Shown piece after piece: positions 7,289-15,901 of a stretch of 45,950 nt of DNA. The notes beneath the pieces were generated by a model. The model saw only the letters and a list, made by a program, of their open reading frames with translations. It was not told the origin of the DNA and did no database searches. Source of the stretch: Saccharopolyspora montiporae (GTDB taxonomy: Bacteria > Actinomycetota > Actinomycetes > Mycobacteriales > Pseudonocardiaceae). Where the stretch lies: contig NZ_JADEYC010000045.1 of NCBI RefSeq assembly GCF_015209505.1, positions 1-45,950 of the forward strand, read 5' to 3'. The stretch's first letter is position 1; each line of letters begins with the position of its first letter. The translations under genes and the position numbers were made by a program.

Positions 7289-9544
7289 TTGAGCATCCTC
7301 GGTACGCGGGTCGAACGCCGCGAGGACCCGCACCTGCTCACCGCGGGCGGGGTCTACGTGGCCGACCTGGCCGACCCCGCCCTGCACGGGGCGTTGCACG
7401 CCACCTACGTGCGCAGCCCCCTGGCCCACGCTCGGATCACCGAGATCGACACCGCCGACGCCCGCGCCATGCCCGGCGTCGCCGCCGTCTACACCGGCGC
7501 CGACGTGGACCTGCCGCCGTTCCCGCCGGGCGGCGGGATCAGCGGACCGCCGCCGGAACAGATGGGCCGACCGCACCTGGCGCACGACACGGTCCGGCAC
7601 GTCGGCGAGCCCGTCGCGGTGGTGCTCACCGAAACCGCCGCCCAGGGCGAGGACGCCGCCGAACTGGTCTCCGTCGACTACGACCCGCTGGACGCGGTGG
7701 TCGACGTGGACGACGCGCTCACCGACGACACCCTGCTGTTCCCGGACGCGGGTACCAACACCACCGGCAGCATCGGCGACGCGGACGACGCGCTGTTCGA
7801 CGGCTGCGAGGTGGTGGTCAGCAAGCGCATCGAGAACCAGCGGGTCGCCCCCGTTCCGCTGGAAGTGCGCGCGGCCGCGGCCGCCTGGGAAGGCGACAAG
7901 GTCACCCTGTGGCTGTCCAACCAGAACGCGCAGGCGTGCCGGGACGCGCTGATGGAGAACCTGTCGCTGCCCGCCGAGCGGATCCGCGTGGTGACCCCGG
8001 ACGTCGGCGGCGGGTTCGGCGCCAAGATCGGCGTGGAGAACGAGGCCGCGCTGCTGGCCTGGCTCGCGCAACAGGCGCAGCGGCCGGTGCGCTGGGTCGA
8101 GGACCGCGGCGAGAACATGGTCGGCATGACCCACGGCCGCGCCCAGCGGCAGCGGATCACCGTCGGCGGCGACCGGGACGGCCGGATCAAGGCCTACCGG
8201 CTGGACATCGTGCAGGACACCGGCGCCTACCCGCGGATGGGCGCGTTCCTGCCCATGTTCACCAAGATGATGGCCAGCGGTGTCTACGACATCCCGCGGG
8301 TCGAGTGCACGGCCCGCTGCGTGGTCACCAACACCACGCCCATCGCCGCCTACCGCGGGGCCGGGCGGCCGGAAGCCACCGCCGCGGTCGAGCGTGCCGT
8401 GGACCTGTTCGCCGCGGAGACCGGCATCGACCCGTCCGAGGTGCGCAGGCGCAACCTGATCCGGCCCGAGCAGTTCCCGTACGCCACGCCCGGCGGGATG
8501 ACCTACGACACCGGTGAGTACATCGCCGGGCTGGACGCGGTGCTGGACGCGGCCGACTACCCCGCGCTGCGCGCCGAACAGGACGAGCGCCGCCGCCGCG
8601 GGGACGCCAAGCAGCTCGGGCTCGGCCTGGCCAGCTACGTGGAGATCACCGCGCCGAACAACACCGAGGGCGAGCACGGCAGCGTCGAGATCCGGCCGGA
8701 CGGCAGCGCTCTCGTGCTCACCGGCAGCTCCCCGCACGGCCAGGGGCACTGGACCTCGTACGCGATGCTGGTCTCCGACGAGTTGGGCATCGACCTCGAC
8801 CGGATCGAGGTGGTGCACGGCGACACCGACCGCATCCCGAACGGGGTGGGCACCATGGGGTCGCGCTCGCTGCAGCTGGGCGGCTCCGCGGTGCACCGGG
8901 CGGCCACCGACGTGCTGGACAAGGGCCGCAAGCTGGCCGCCGAACTCATCGAGATCGACGAGTCCGACCTGGAGCTGACCGGCGGGAACTGGCAGGTGCG
9001 CGGCACGCCCGGGGTCACCGTGTCCTGGGCGCAGCTGGCCGAGCGCGCGGGCGGGCTCAACGCCGAGGTGCACTTCACCGAGGATCGGCCCACGTTCCCG
9101 TTCGGCACCCACCTGGCCGTGGTGGAGGTGGACACCGAGACCGGCAAGGTCGACTACCTGCGGCACATCACCGTCGACGACGCGGGCCGGATCATCAACC
9201 CGGTGCTCACCGAGGGGCAGCGGCACGGCGGCATCGCGCAGGGCGCGGCGCAGGCGCTGCTGGAGGAGGCCTCCTACGACGCCGACGGCAACCCGCAGAA
9301 CGCCACGCTCGCCGACTACGCCATCGTCACCGCCGCGGAGCTGCCCAGCTTCGAGCTGCTCACCATGGAGACCGGCACGACGCTGAACCCGCTCGGGGTC
9401 AAGGGGATCGGCGAGGCCGGGACGATCGGCGCGACGCCCGCGGTGCAGAACGCGGTCGTGGACGCGCTGGCGCACCTGGGTGTCCGGCACATCGACATGC
9501 CCACCACGCCCCAGCGGGTGTGGACCGCGATCAACGAGGTCTGA
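7289..9544 (+). CDS. Molybdenum hydroxylase large (MoCo) subunit, CoxL/XdhA-like form II
   Basis: This protein of about 751 aa is the catalytic subunit of a xanthine dehydrogenase/CO dehydrogenase-type enzyme. It opens with the usual LGTRVERREDPHLLTAGG. It has molybdopterin-binding motifs (DVGGGFGAKIGVE, AAYRGAGRPEA, SSPHGQGHWTSYAM) and the catalytic glutamate in GVKGIGEAGTIG near the C-terminus. The loop reads AYRGAGR, not AYxCSFR as in true aerobic CO dehydrogenase, so this is a form II or aldehyde/purine-type enzyme with unknown substrate. I chose the TTG at 7289, with GAGG a few bases upstream, because family similarity begins there. The frame is open to 7178. It is followed immediately by the [2Fe-2S] and FAD subunits. 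No maturation genes (coxD/E/F/G type) lie nearby. Confidence 0.9.
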   Translation: MSILGTRVERREDPHLLTAGGVYVADLADPALHGALHATYVRSPLAHARITEIDTADARAMPGVAAVYTGADVDLPPFPPGGGISGPPPEQMGRPHLAHDTVRHVGEPVAVVLTETAAQGEDAAELVSVDYDPLDAVVDVDDALTDDTLLFPDAGTNTTGSIGDADDALFDGCEVVVSKRIENQRVAPVPLEVRAAAAAWEGDKVTLWLSNQNAQACRDALMENLSLPAERIRVVTPDVGGGFGAKIGVENEAALLAWLAQQAQRPVRWVEDRGENMVGMTHGRAQRQRITVGGDRDGRIKAYRLDIVQDTGAYPRMGAFLPMFTKMMASGVYDIPRVECTARCVVTNTTPIAAYRGAGRPEATAAVERAVDLFAAETGIDPSEVRRRNLIRPEQFPYATPGGMTYDTGEYIAGLDAVLDAADYPALRAEQDERRRRGDAKQLGLGLASYVEITAPNNTEGEHGSVEIRPDGSALVLTGSSPHGQGHWTSYAMLVSDELGIDLDRIEVVHGDTDRIPNGVGTMGSRSLQLGGSAVHRAATDVLDKGRKLAAELIEIDESDLELTGGNWQVRGTPGVTVSWAQLAERAGGLNAEVHFTEDRPTFPFGTHLAVVEVDTETGKVDYLRHITVDDAGRIINPVLTEGQRHGGIAQGAAQALLEEASYDADGNPQNATLADYAIVTAAELPSFELLTMETGTTLNPLGVKGIGEAGTIGATPAVQNAVVDALAHLGVRHIDMPTTPQRVWTAINEV

Positions 9545-9555
9545 GGAGGACTTCC

Positions 9556-10029
9556 GTGCACGTTTCCATCACCGTCAACGGCGAGCAGCGCGGTCACGAC
9601 GTCGAGGACCGCACGCTGCTGGTGCACCACCTCCGGGACGACCGCGGGCTGACCGGCACCAACGTCGGCTGCGACACCACGTCCTGCGGCGCGTGCACCG
9701 TGCTGCTGGACGGCGAGTCGGTCAAGTCCTGCACGGTGCTGGCCGCGCAGGCCGACGGGCGCTCGGTCACCACCATCGAAGGTCTGGCCGAGGGCGAGCA
9801 GCTGCACCCGATGCAGCAGGCGTTCCGCGAGCACCACGGCCTGCAGTGCGGGTTCTGCACTCCGGGCATGGTCATGGCCTCGGTCTCGCTGCTGGACGAG
9901 AACCCGGATCCGACCGAGCAGGAGGTGCGCTCCGGGCTGGAGGGCAACCTCTGCCGGTGCACCGGGTACCACAACATCGTCCAGGCCGTGCTCAGCGCGG
10001 CGGAGCAGAAGTCGGGAGCCGCCGAATGA
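9556..10029 (+). CDS. Molybdenum hydroxylase [2Fe-2S] subunit, CoxS-like
   Basis: This 157-aa electron-transfer subunit has an N-terminal ferredoxin-fold cluster (GCDTTSCGACTVLLDGESVKSC) and a C-terminal helical cluster (CGFCTPGM and CRCTGY), the standard two-cluster CoxS layout. GTG 9556 has the ribosome-binding site GGAGGA at 9545-9550, just after the stop of the large subunit. The gene ends in an ATGA overlap with the FAD subunit. The order large-small-medium differs from the medium-small-large order of classical cox operons. Confidence 0.93.
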   Translation: MHVSITVNGEQRGHDVEDRTLLVHHLRDDRGLTGTNVGCDTTSCGACTVLLDGESVKSCTVLAAQADGRSVTTIEGLAEGEQLHPMQQAFREHHGLQCGFCTPGMVMASVSLLDENPDPTEQEVRSGLEGNLCRCTGYHNIVQAVLSAAEQKSGAAE

Positions 10030-10847
10030 TCCCTGCACCGTTCACCTACAAGAAGGCCGGCTCGATCGACGAGGCGCTGCAGCTGCTCGGCGAGCACGGC
10101 GATGACGCGAAACTGCTGGCGGGCGGGCATTCGCTGCTGCCGCTGATGAAGCTGCGGCTGGCCGTGCCGGAGGTGCTCATCGACCTCGGCGCGCTGCACG
10201 ACCTGGCGCACATCACCGCGGACGGCGACCAGGTGCGGATCGGGGCGCTGACCCGGCACCGCGAGCTGGAGTCCTCGGCGCTGCTGGCCGAGCAGGTCCC
10301 GCTGCTGGCGCACGCGGCGGGCACGATCGGCGATCCGCAGGTGCGGCACCGCGGCACCATCGGCGGGTCGCTCGCGCACGGGGACGCGGCGTCCGACCTG
10401 CCCGCGGTGCTGCTGGCGCTGGACGGCGTGCTGGTGGTGCGCGGGCCGTCCGGGCAGCGCGAGGTCCCGGCGGCGGAGTTCTTCACCGACTTCTTCGAGA
10501 CCGCGGTCGGCGAGGACGAGCTGCTCACCGAGATCCGGGTTCCGGCGAATCCGGGCGAGGGCTGGGACTTCCAGAAGTTCACCAAACGCGCCATCGACTG
10601 GGCCATGGTCGGCGCCGCCGTGGCCGGGGACCGGATCGGCCTGATCAACATGGGGCCGACCCCGCTGCGCGCCCGCGGGGTGGAGGAGGCGCTGGCCTCC
10701 GGTTCGGACATCAGCGCGGCGGCGCAGCGGGCCGCAGAAGGCACGTCCCCGCCGGACGAGCCGGGCGCGAGCGCCGAGTACCGTGCGCACCTGGCCCGGG
10801 TGCTGGTGCGCCGCGGTCTGGAAACCGCGCGGGCCCGCCGGGCCTGA
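10026..10847 (+). CDS. Molybdenum hydroxylase FAD subunit, CoxM-like
   Basis: This 273-aa FAD-binding subunit passes electrons from the iron-sulfur subunit to the final acceptor. The N-terminal FAD-binding region has the LLAGGHSLLPLMKLRL motif and the second conserved glycine motif TIGGSLAHGDAASDLP. A CO-dehydrogenase flavoprotein C-terminal domain completes it. ATG 10026 overlaps the previous stop by four bases. Its end lies against a perfect palindrome (10854-10887) that separates it from the convergent phn operon. Confidence 0.92.
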   Translation: MIPAPFTYKKAGSIDEALQLLGEHGDDAKLLAGGHSLLPLMKLRLAVPEVLIDLGALHDLAHITADGDQVRIGALTRHRELESSALLAEQVPLLAHAAGTIGDPQVRHRGTIGGSLAHGDAASDLPAVLLALDGVLVVRGPSGQREVPAAEFFTDFFETAVGEDELLTEIRVPANPGEGWDFQKFTKRAIDWAMVGAAVAGDRIGLINMGPTPLRARGVEEALASGSDISAAAQRAAEGTSPPDEPGASAEYRAHLARVLVRRGLETARARRA

Positions 10848-10853
10848 CCGGCT

Positions 10854-10887
10854 GCGGTGACCGCCCGAGCGCTCGGGCGGTCACCGC
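10854..10887. terminator. Perfect 17-bp palindrome between convergent operons
   Basis: The arms GCGGTGACCGCCCGAGC and its exact complement abut at 10870/10871. The structure lies directly after the FAD-subunit stop and overlaps the last codons of the opposing DUF3995 gene. It fits a bidirectional terminator, although no T-tract is present, as is usual in actinomycetes. Confidence 0.65.
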
Positions 10888-11372
10888 CGCGCCCGCGCCA
10901 CGGCAGCGGTGAGCAGGAACAGCACCCCGCCGAGCAGCCACACCGGGTCCCAGACCAGCACGAAGTACCAGTACCAATGCGTCACCGGGCGGCCGAGATC
11001 GAGCGCGCCGCTGAGCACGAGGGCATTGCCGACCAGGCCGAACAGCCCGTGCAGCGTCATCACCAATCCGGCCGCGACGTTCACCCCGGACACCAGCAGC
11101 CCCGGCAGCCGCGCGCCCCACGGCGCCACCGCCGCCAGCGCGAGCAGCCCGAGGAGCACCTTGACCAGCGCCGCACCCAGGTTCGCGGGCAGCAGCAGCG
11201 GATCCGGCTGCTGTTCGAACGGATGCGCTCCGGTGGTCCCGCCGAACGCCCAGAACACGTTCAGCGCGGCGAAGGCGAACGCCCAGACCGCCGCGGCCCG
11301 CGCGGACCACGGCTTGGCGAAGCGCGATGGTTCCTGCACCCCGCCATCGTCCCGCGCGGCGCCGGTGGTCAC
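10881..11372 (-). CDS. DUF3995-like four-helix membrane protein
   Basis: This 163-aa protein has four hydrophobic segments, and its start resembles DUF3995 proteins (VWAFAFAALNVFWAFGG). GTG 11372 overlaps the stop of the preceding phosphatase-like gene by four bases (GTGA), making it the last gene of the phn operon. The last codons fall inside the palindromic terminator. A role in phosphonate use is suggested only by coupling. The family has no known function. Confidence 0.7.
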   Translation of the reverse strand: MTTGAARDDGGVQEPSRFAKPWSARAAAVWAFAFAALNVFWAFGGTTGAHPFEQQPDPLLLPANLGAALVKVLLGLLALAAVAPWGARLPGLLVSGVNVAAGLVMTLHGLFGLVGNALVLSGALDLGRPVTHWYWYFVLVWDPVWLLGGVLFLLTAAVARARR

Positions 11373-12184
11373 CCGCGGGCGGTCTCGGCGAGCTGCTCGG
11401 CCAGCTGCGGGGTGGCGGCGGCGATACCGGACCAGCGGCGGGTCAGGTCCGGATCGAAGTCCAGGTCCCGGCCGTGCAGGTCCAGCAGCGCACCACCGGC
11501 CGCGGGCAGCGCCACCAGCGCCGCGGCCAGGTCGACGATCCGGTGCGTGTCGGATGCGGCATCCAGGAACGCGTCCACCGACCCCTCGGCGACCAGCGCG
11601 GCCTCCAGGCAGCTGGTGGACAGCACCCGGATCCGGCCCGCGCGGCGCGCCACCCGCCACCAGGCGTCCGCGGTGCGCTCGTGCGGGCGCAGCAGGTCGA
11701 CCGCGGCGCCGTCCAGCTCGGTGCGCCCGGACGTGCGGTGGGGGCTGCGTTCGCCGCGGCGGGCCGACCAGCAGCGTCCGGTGTCGAACCAGCAGGTCAG
11801 CGACTCGACGGCCGTCCGGTCCCGGACGAGCGTCGCCGCGAACGCGGACAGCGGGACGCCCGCCGCGGCGTTGGCGGTGCCGTCGACCGGATCGACCACC
11901 AGCGTCGTGGCCGAACCGCGGTCGACGAACCCGATCTCCTCGCTGAGCAGGTTCAGCCCGTGCTGCGCGGCGACCTCGGCGACCGGTTCCTCCACCAGCA
12001 GGTCCAGCCGCATCGCCGCGGTGCCGTCCGCGCCCACCGCACCGGTTTCCGCGAGCCGCGCGCGGCTGTGCGCGGTGCGGGCGGCGCGGAACGCGGTACC
12101 GGCCGCGCGCGTCGCCTCGGCCAACACCGGGTGCGTGTCCGACGGCAGCCGCGGATCCGGGTTCGACCAGCCGATCATGCTCAT
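11369..12184 (-). CDS. Inositol-monophosphatase-family phosphatase in phn operon
   Basis: This 271-aa protein carries the IMPase metal-binding motifs in order: EE in LLSEEIGF, DPVDGTAN (residues about 100-107), and a C-terminal HRIVDLAAA in place of the usual WDxAAG. The family hydrolyses sugar and nucleotide phosphates with Mg2+. It is coupled to phnM by an ATGA overlap (12181-12184) and to the DUF3995 gene downstream. No phnP or phnN is visible, so it may act on a ribosyl phosphate made by the C-P lyase pathway. That is inference. The substitution in the last motif leaves activity uncertain. Confidence 0.8.
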   Translation of the reverse strand: MSMIGWSNPDPRLPSDTHPVLAEATRAAGTAFRAARTAHSRARLAETGAVGADGTAAMRLDLLVEEPVAEVAAQHGLNLLSEEIGFVDRGSATTLVVDPVDGTANAAAGVPLSAFAATLVRDRTAVESLTCWFDTGRCWSARRGERSPHRTSGRTELDGAAVDLLRPHERTADAWWRVARRAGRIRVLSTSCLEAALVAEGSVDAFLDAASDTHRIVDLAAALVALPAAGGALLDLHGRDLDFDPDLTRRWSGIAAATPQLAEQLAETARG

Positions 12185-13365
12185 CGCGCACCTCCGGGCA
12201 GCACGTCGCGCACCACCGGCCACCGGCCACCGGACTCCACCAGCACCAGATCGGCGCGCAATCCGGACCGCAGCGCACCGCGGTCGTCCAGGCCGGCGAC
12301 CTCGGCGGGACCGCCGGTGACCAGCCGGACGGCCCGCGCCAGCCCGGTCTCGGCGGCCAACCGCCACACCGCGCCCAGCAGCCCGGACGGCAGGTAGTCC
12401 GAGGCCAGCGCGGTCACCAGGCCGCGGGACACCAGTCCGGCGGCCGAGACGTTGCCGGAGTGCGAGTTGCCGCGCAGCACGTTCGGCGCCCCGGCCACCA
12501 CCGGCAGCCCGTGCTCGCGGGCCGCTTCGGCGGCGTCGACGGTGGTCGGGAACTCGGCGACCGCCCCGCCGCGGGTGCGCAGCGCGACGATCTCCGCGGC
12601 CGACTCCGGATCGTGCCCGAGCAACCGGATCCGCTCGCGGCGCGCGAGAGCGCCCAGCCACGCCAGGTTCTCGTCCCGCAACTCGGCCAGCGAGCCGCGT
12701 TCGGCGACCATGTCGGTGACGTGCTGCTCGGCCTGCTGCGGACTCATCCCGTCCGCACCGACCAGGTACTCCTCCATCCGGGTGCGGTCGACGTACTGGC
12801 CGATGCCCGGGGTGTGGTCCTCGTGCGAGACGAGGGTCGTGCCGGGCAGCGAATCCAGTTGCCGTTCCAGGGCTTTCGCGCCGCCCACCGAGCGGACGTC
12901 CAGGCGCAGCAGCAGCCGGTGGTCCACCGGGCCGTCCCGGCGGCGTTGCACCGCCGCGCACAGCTCCTCGGCGGTGCCGATGGTGCGTTCGGTGCCGCGG
13001 GCGGTCTTGTGCTGGAACGCGGCGCCGTGGAAGGCGGTGGTGACCCCGGCAGCGGCGAGCTTGGCCTCCAGGGACAGCACGGCGAAATCCCAGGGCAGCA
13101 AGGCCGCCGGCCGGGGTGCGCGCTCGCGTTCCAGCGCGTCGCTGTGCACGTCGACCAGTCCCGGCAGGCACAGCGCGCCGTCGCCGTCGGCATCGCAGCC
13201 CGCACCCGGCGGGTGGTCCTCGACCGCGGCGATCCGCCCGTCCCGGACGACGATCCGGCTGTCCTCGGCCACCCGATCCGGCAGCACGGCGCGGACGTGG
13301 CCGAGCACGTAGTCGGCGGGCACGCGGCCCAGCGGCCAGCCGGTGCGCGTCTCGGTGCTGCTCAT
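12181..13365 (-). CDS. phnM: Alpha-D-ribose 1-methylphosphonate 5-triphosphate diphosphatase PhnM
   Basis: This 394-aa amidohydrolase-superfamily enzyme removes pyrophosphate from the ribosyl phosphonate triphosphate to give the 5-phosphate substrate of PhnJ. Its diagnostic features are CLPGLVDVHSDALERERAPRP near residues 65-85, FHGAAFQH, the SHEDHTPGIGQY segment with metal histidines, and ALASDYLPSG near the C-terminus. The length matches family members. ATG 13365 overlaps the phnL stop (ATGA), and its own stop overlaps the phosphatase-like gene. Confidence 0.93.
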   Translation of the reverse strand: MSSTETRTGWPLGRVPADYVLGHVRAVLPDRVAEDSRIVVRDGRIAAVEDHPPGAGCDADGDGALCLPGLVDVHSDALERERAPRPAALLPWDFAVLSLEAKLAAAGVTTAFHGAAFQHKTARGTERTIGTAEELCAAVQRRRDGPVDHRLLLRLDVRSVGGAKALERQLDSLPGTTLVSHEDHTPGIGQYVDRTRMEEYLVGADGMSPQQAEQHVTDMVAERGSLAELRDENLAWLGALARRERIRLLGHDPESAAEIVALRTRGGAVAEFPTTVDAAEAAREHGLPVVAGAPNVLRGNSHSGNVSAAGLVSRGLVTALASDYLPSGLLGAVWRLAAETGLARAVRLVTGGPAEVAGLDDRGALRSGLRADLVLVESGGRWPVVRDVLPGGAR

Positions 13366-14096
13366 GCCGCCACCCCCAACACCTCGTCGGCGCTGCCGGA
13401 ACGGACGATGTGCCCGTCGGCGAGCTCGACCACCCGGGTGGCCAGCCTGCGGATCGCGTCCAGGTCGTGGAACACGGCCAGCACCGCGACACCGCGGTCG
13501 CGCAGCGAACCGATGAGCTGCAGCGCGAGTTCCCGGTTGGCCGGGTCCAGCGCGGACACCGGCTCGTCCAGCAGCAGCAGCTGCGGTGGGCGCACGGTCC
13601 CCGCGGCCAGGTTCACCCGCTGCCGCTCCCCGCCGGAGAGCACGCCGCAGTCCACGTCCCACAACCCCTCGTCCAGGCCGACCCCGCGCAGGGCTTCGGC
13701 CGCCGCGTCGCGCGCCGGTTCCCGGTCCAGCCCGCGCCTGCGGGCCGCCGCGGCCACCACCTCGGCCGGGCCGGTGCGCGGGGGCGTGGCCAGGAACTGG
13801 GACACGTAGCCGAGGTTGCGCCCGCGCAGCCGGGCCAGGTCGCGGTCCGGCAGACCCGCCAGGTCGATCGGGCCGTGCTCGGTGCGCAACACCACGGATC
13901 CGGCGTCCGGCACGTAGCTGCGTTGGGTGCAGCGCAGCAGGCTCGACTTGCCCGCGCCGCTGGGCCCGGCCACGGCCACATGCTCGCCGGCCGCGACGTC
14001 CAGGTCCACGCCGCGCAGCGAGACGACCTGCCGCCCGTCGACGGTGTGCAGGGTGAACGTCTTGCGCAGCCCGCGCACGGTCAGCACTTGTTCCAC
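13362..14096 (-). CDS. phnL: C-P lyase ABC-type subunit PhnL
   Basis: This ATP-binding cassette protein of about 244 aa has Walker A GPSGAGKSS, signature LSGGERQR, Walker B LLLLDEP and the switch histidine in AVFHDLD. PhnL has no membrane partner. Together with PhnK it associates with the C-P lyase core. I chose GTG 14096, which has GGTGAGG six bases upstream. An alternative GTG at 14108 would give the four-base overlap seen at other junctions, but it has no free ribosome-binding site. A palindrome (14092-14102) covers the chosen start codon. Confidence 0.9.
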   Translation of the reverse strand: MEQVLTVRGLRKTFTLHTVDGRQVVSLRGVDLDVAAGEHVAVAGPSGAGKSSLLRCTQRSYVPDAGSVVLRTEHGPIDLAGLPDRDLARLRGRNLGYVSQFLATPPRTGPAEVVAAAARRRGLDREPARDAAAEALRGVGLDEGLWDVDCGVLSGGERQRVNLAAGTVRPPQLLLLDEPVSALDPANRELALQLIGSLRDRGVAVLAVFHDLDAIRRLATRVVELADGHIVRSGSADEVLGVAA

Positions 14097-14104
14097 TGTG
14101 GACC

Positions 14105-15901
14105 TCACCTTCGTGCCGCGGCGACGAGCCGCTGCGTGTAGGGGTGGTGCGGATCGGCGAACAGCTGGTCGGTCAACCCGCTCTCCACGACCCGGCCGAG
14201 CTGCATGACGATGCTGCGGTCGGTGAGCGCCTCGATCACCGCGAAGTCGTGGCTGACCACGACCGCGGCGGTGTCCCGTTCGCCGAGCAAGCCGCGCAGC
14301 AGGTCGAGCACCCCGGCGGCGACCGAGGCGTCCAGGCCGGTGGTGGGCTCGTCCAGCAGCAGCACCGGCGGATCGGTGGCCAGCGCCTTGGCGATCTGCA
14401 CCCGCTGGCGCATCCCACCGGAGAACTCGGCCACCGGATCGTCCATCCTGGACAGCGGGACCTCGACCCGCTCCAGCAGTTCGGCGGCGCGTTCGCGGAT
14501 CGCGCGGAACCCGCGCCAGCCCGCGGCGGTGAGCCGCTCGGCGACGTTGCCACCCGCGGTGACCCGCAGGTCCAGCCCCGCGGCCGGGTCCTGGTGCACC
14601 AAGGACAGCGTGTCCACCCGCAGCGCGCGGCGCACCGCCGGATCCAGTTCGTGCAGCCCGGACCGGCCGCCGTCCACCGCCGCCAGGTGCACGGTTCCCG
14701 CGGTGGCCGGCTCGTCGCCCATCACGCAGCGCAGCACCGTCGACTTGCCCGAGCCCGATTCGCCGATCACACCCAGCGCTTCCCCGGCCGCCACGTCGAA
14801 GGTCACGTCCCAGGCGGCCACCACCGCACCGGTGCCCGGGCTGATCGCGGTCCCGGTGTCCGGGCCGGTCCCGGCGACCGCGGCCGCCCCGCCGGCACCG
14901 TGCACCTTGCCGATGCCCTCCGCCCGCAGCACCCACTCCGGGCGGTCCTCGCCGACCGGGCGGCGTTCGCGCACCTCGGTGCGCTGCGGCGGTTCCGCGG
15001 GCAGCAGCGACTCCGGCAACGGGTGCACCTCGTCGGCGGCGTCCCCGGCCGCGAACCGGGTGCACCAGTCGGAGTCGCTGCACACGTACCCGGTCGGCCC
15101 GCCCTCGACCAGGAAGCTGGTGCCCGATCCGCAGTAGCCGCAGGACGCCCCGGGCACCTGCTCCACCTCGAACGGCACGTCGTCGAAGGTCAGCGGCAGC
15201 ACATCGGTGTGCGGCGGGATCGCGTAGATCCGCTTCTCCCGGCCCGCCCCGTAGAGGTTGAGGTGCGCGCACCGGTGCAGCTTGGGCACGTCCCAGCGCG
15301 GCACCGGGCTCGTGGCCATCACGTACCGACCGCCCACCAGCACCGGATACCCGGTGGACTTGGTGATCACGCCGTTGCGCACCAGGTCCTCGTACAGGCT
15401 CACCCACATCGCCGAGTAGTCGCCGTCGGCGTGCATCCGGGCGCACTCGACCACGGACTTCTGCACACCGCGCAGCGGTTCCGGCACCGGGACCTGGTAC
15501 ACGAGCACCTGTCCCGCGCCCAGCGGTTCCTCCGGGATGCGGTGCCGGGTCTGCACCACCGTGGCCGAGCGGGTGTCGGTGTCCGCGGCGCAGCCGGTGG
15601 TCCCGGCGATCATCCGGCGCAGGTTGACCGCGTTCACCCCGCCGTCGTCGCCCTGGTCGATCACCTTCACGGTGTCCGAGCCGCCGACCACGGCCAGCGT
15701 CACCTGCAGCCCACCGGATCCCCAACCGCGGGCCACCGGCATCTCCCGCGACCCGAACGGCACCTGGTAGCCCGGCACGCACACCGCGACCAGCGCGGCG
15801 CGGCGGATCTCGCGCTTGGCGCCCTCGTCCAGGATGTGCGCGCGCTGCTCGGCGTCCACGGCCATCTCGCGGACCGAGCGCGTCGTCGGTGCGGCGGTCA
15901 T
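14105..15901 (-). CDS. phnJ: Fused C-P lyase: PhnJ radical enzyme plus PhnK ATPase
   Basis: This is a single uninterrupted 598-aa frame. Residues about 1-285 are PhnJ, the radical-SAM enzyme that cleaves the C-P bond. VPGYQVPFGSREMP carries the glycyl-radical glycine (Gly44 here, Gly32 in E. coli PhnJ). The cysteines form C-x2-C-x16-C-x5-C (Cys254, 257, 274, 280), and the last one corresponds to the catalytic thiyl cysteine. The third spacing is five residues shorter than in the E. coli protein as I recall it. After a linker of about 40 residues, from about 322 onward is PhnK, with Walker A GESGSGKST, signature FSGGMRQR and Walker B VLLLDEPTTG. ATG 15901 overlaps the phnI stop. In E. coli PhnK docks on PhnJ in the complex, so a covalent fusion is plausible. 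I found no internal start with a ribosome-binding site. Confidence 0.93.
   Translation of the reverse strand: MTAAPTTRSVREMAVDAEQRAHILDEGAKREIRRAALVAVCVPGYQVPFGSREMPVARGWGSGGLQVTLAVVGGSDTVKVIDQGDDGGVNAVNLRRMIAGTTGCAADTDTRSATVVQTRHRIPEEPLGAGQVLVYQVPVPEPLRGVQKSVVECARMHADGDYSAMWVSLYEDLVRNGVITKSTGYPVLVGGRYVMATSPVPRWDVPKLHRCAHLNLYGAGREKRIYAIPPHTDVLPLTFDDVPFEVEQVPGASCGYCGSGTSFLVEGGPTGYVCSDSDWCTRFAAGDAADEVHPLPESLLPAEPPQRTEVRERRPVGEDRPEWVLRAEGIGKVHGAGGAAAVAGTGPDTGTAISPGTGAVVAAWDVTFDVAAGEALGVIGESGSGKSTVLRCVMGDEPATAGTVHLAAVDGGRSGLHELDPAVRRALRVDTLSLVHQDPAAGLDLRVTAGGNVAERLTAAGWRGFRAIRERAAELLERVEVPLSRMDDPVAEFSGGMRQRVQIAKALATDPPVLLLDEPTTGLDASVAAGVLDLLRGLLGERDTAAVVVSHDFAVIEALTDRSIVMQLGRVVESGLTDQLFADPHHPYTQRLVAAARR

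Noticed and set aside
6749..9490. 913-aa minus-strand frame opposite the molybdenum hydroxylase gene
   Set aside because: It is an antisense shadow caused by high GC third positions. The plus strand encodes a complete, motif-rich large subunit.
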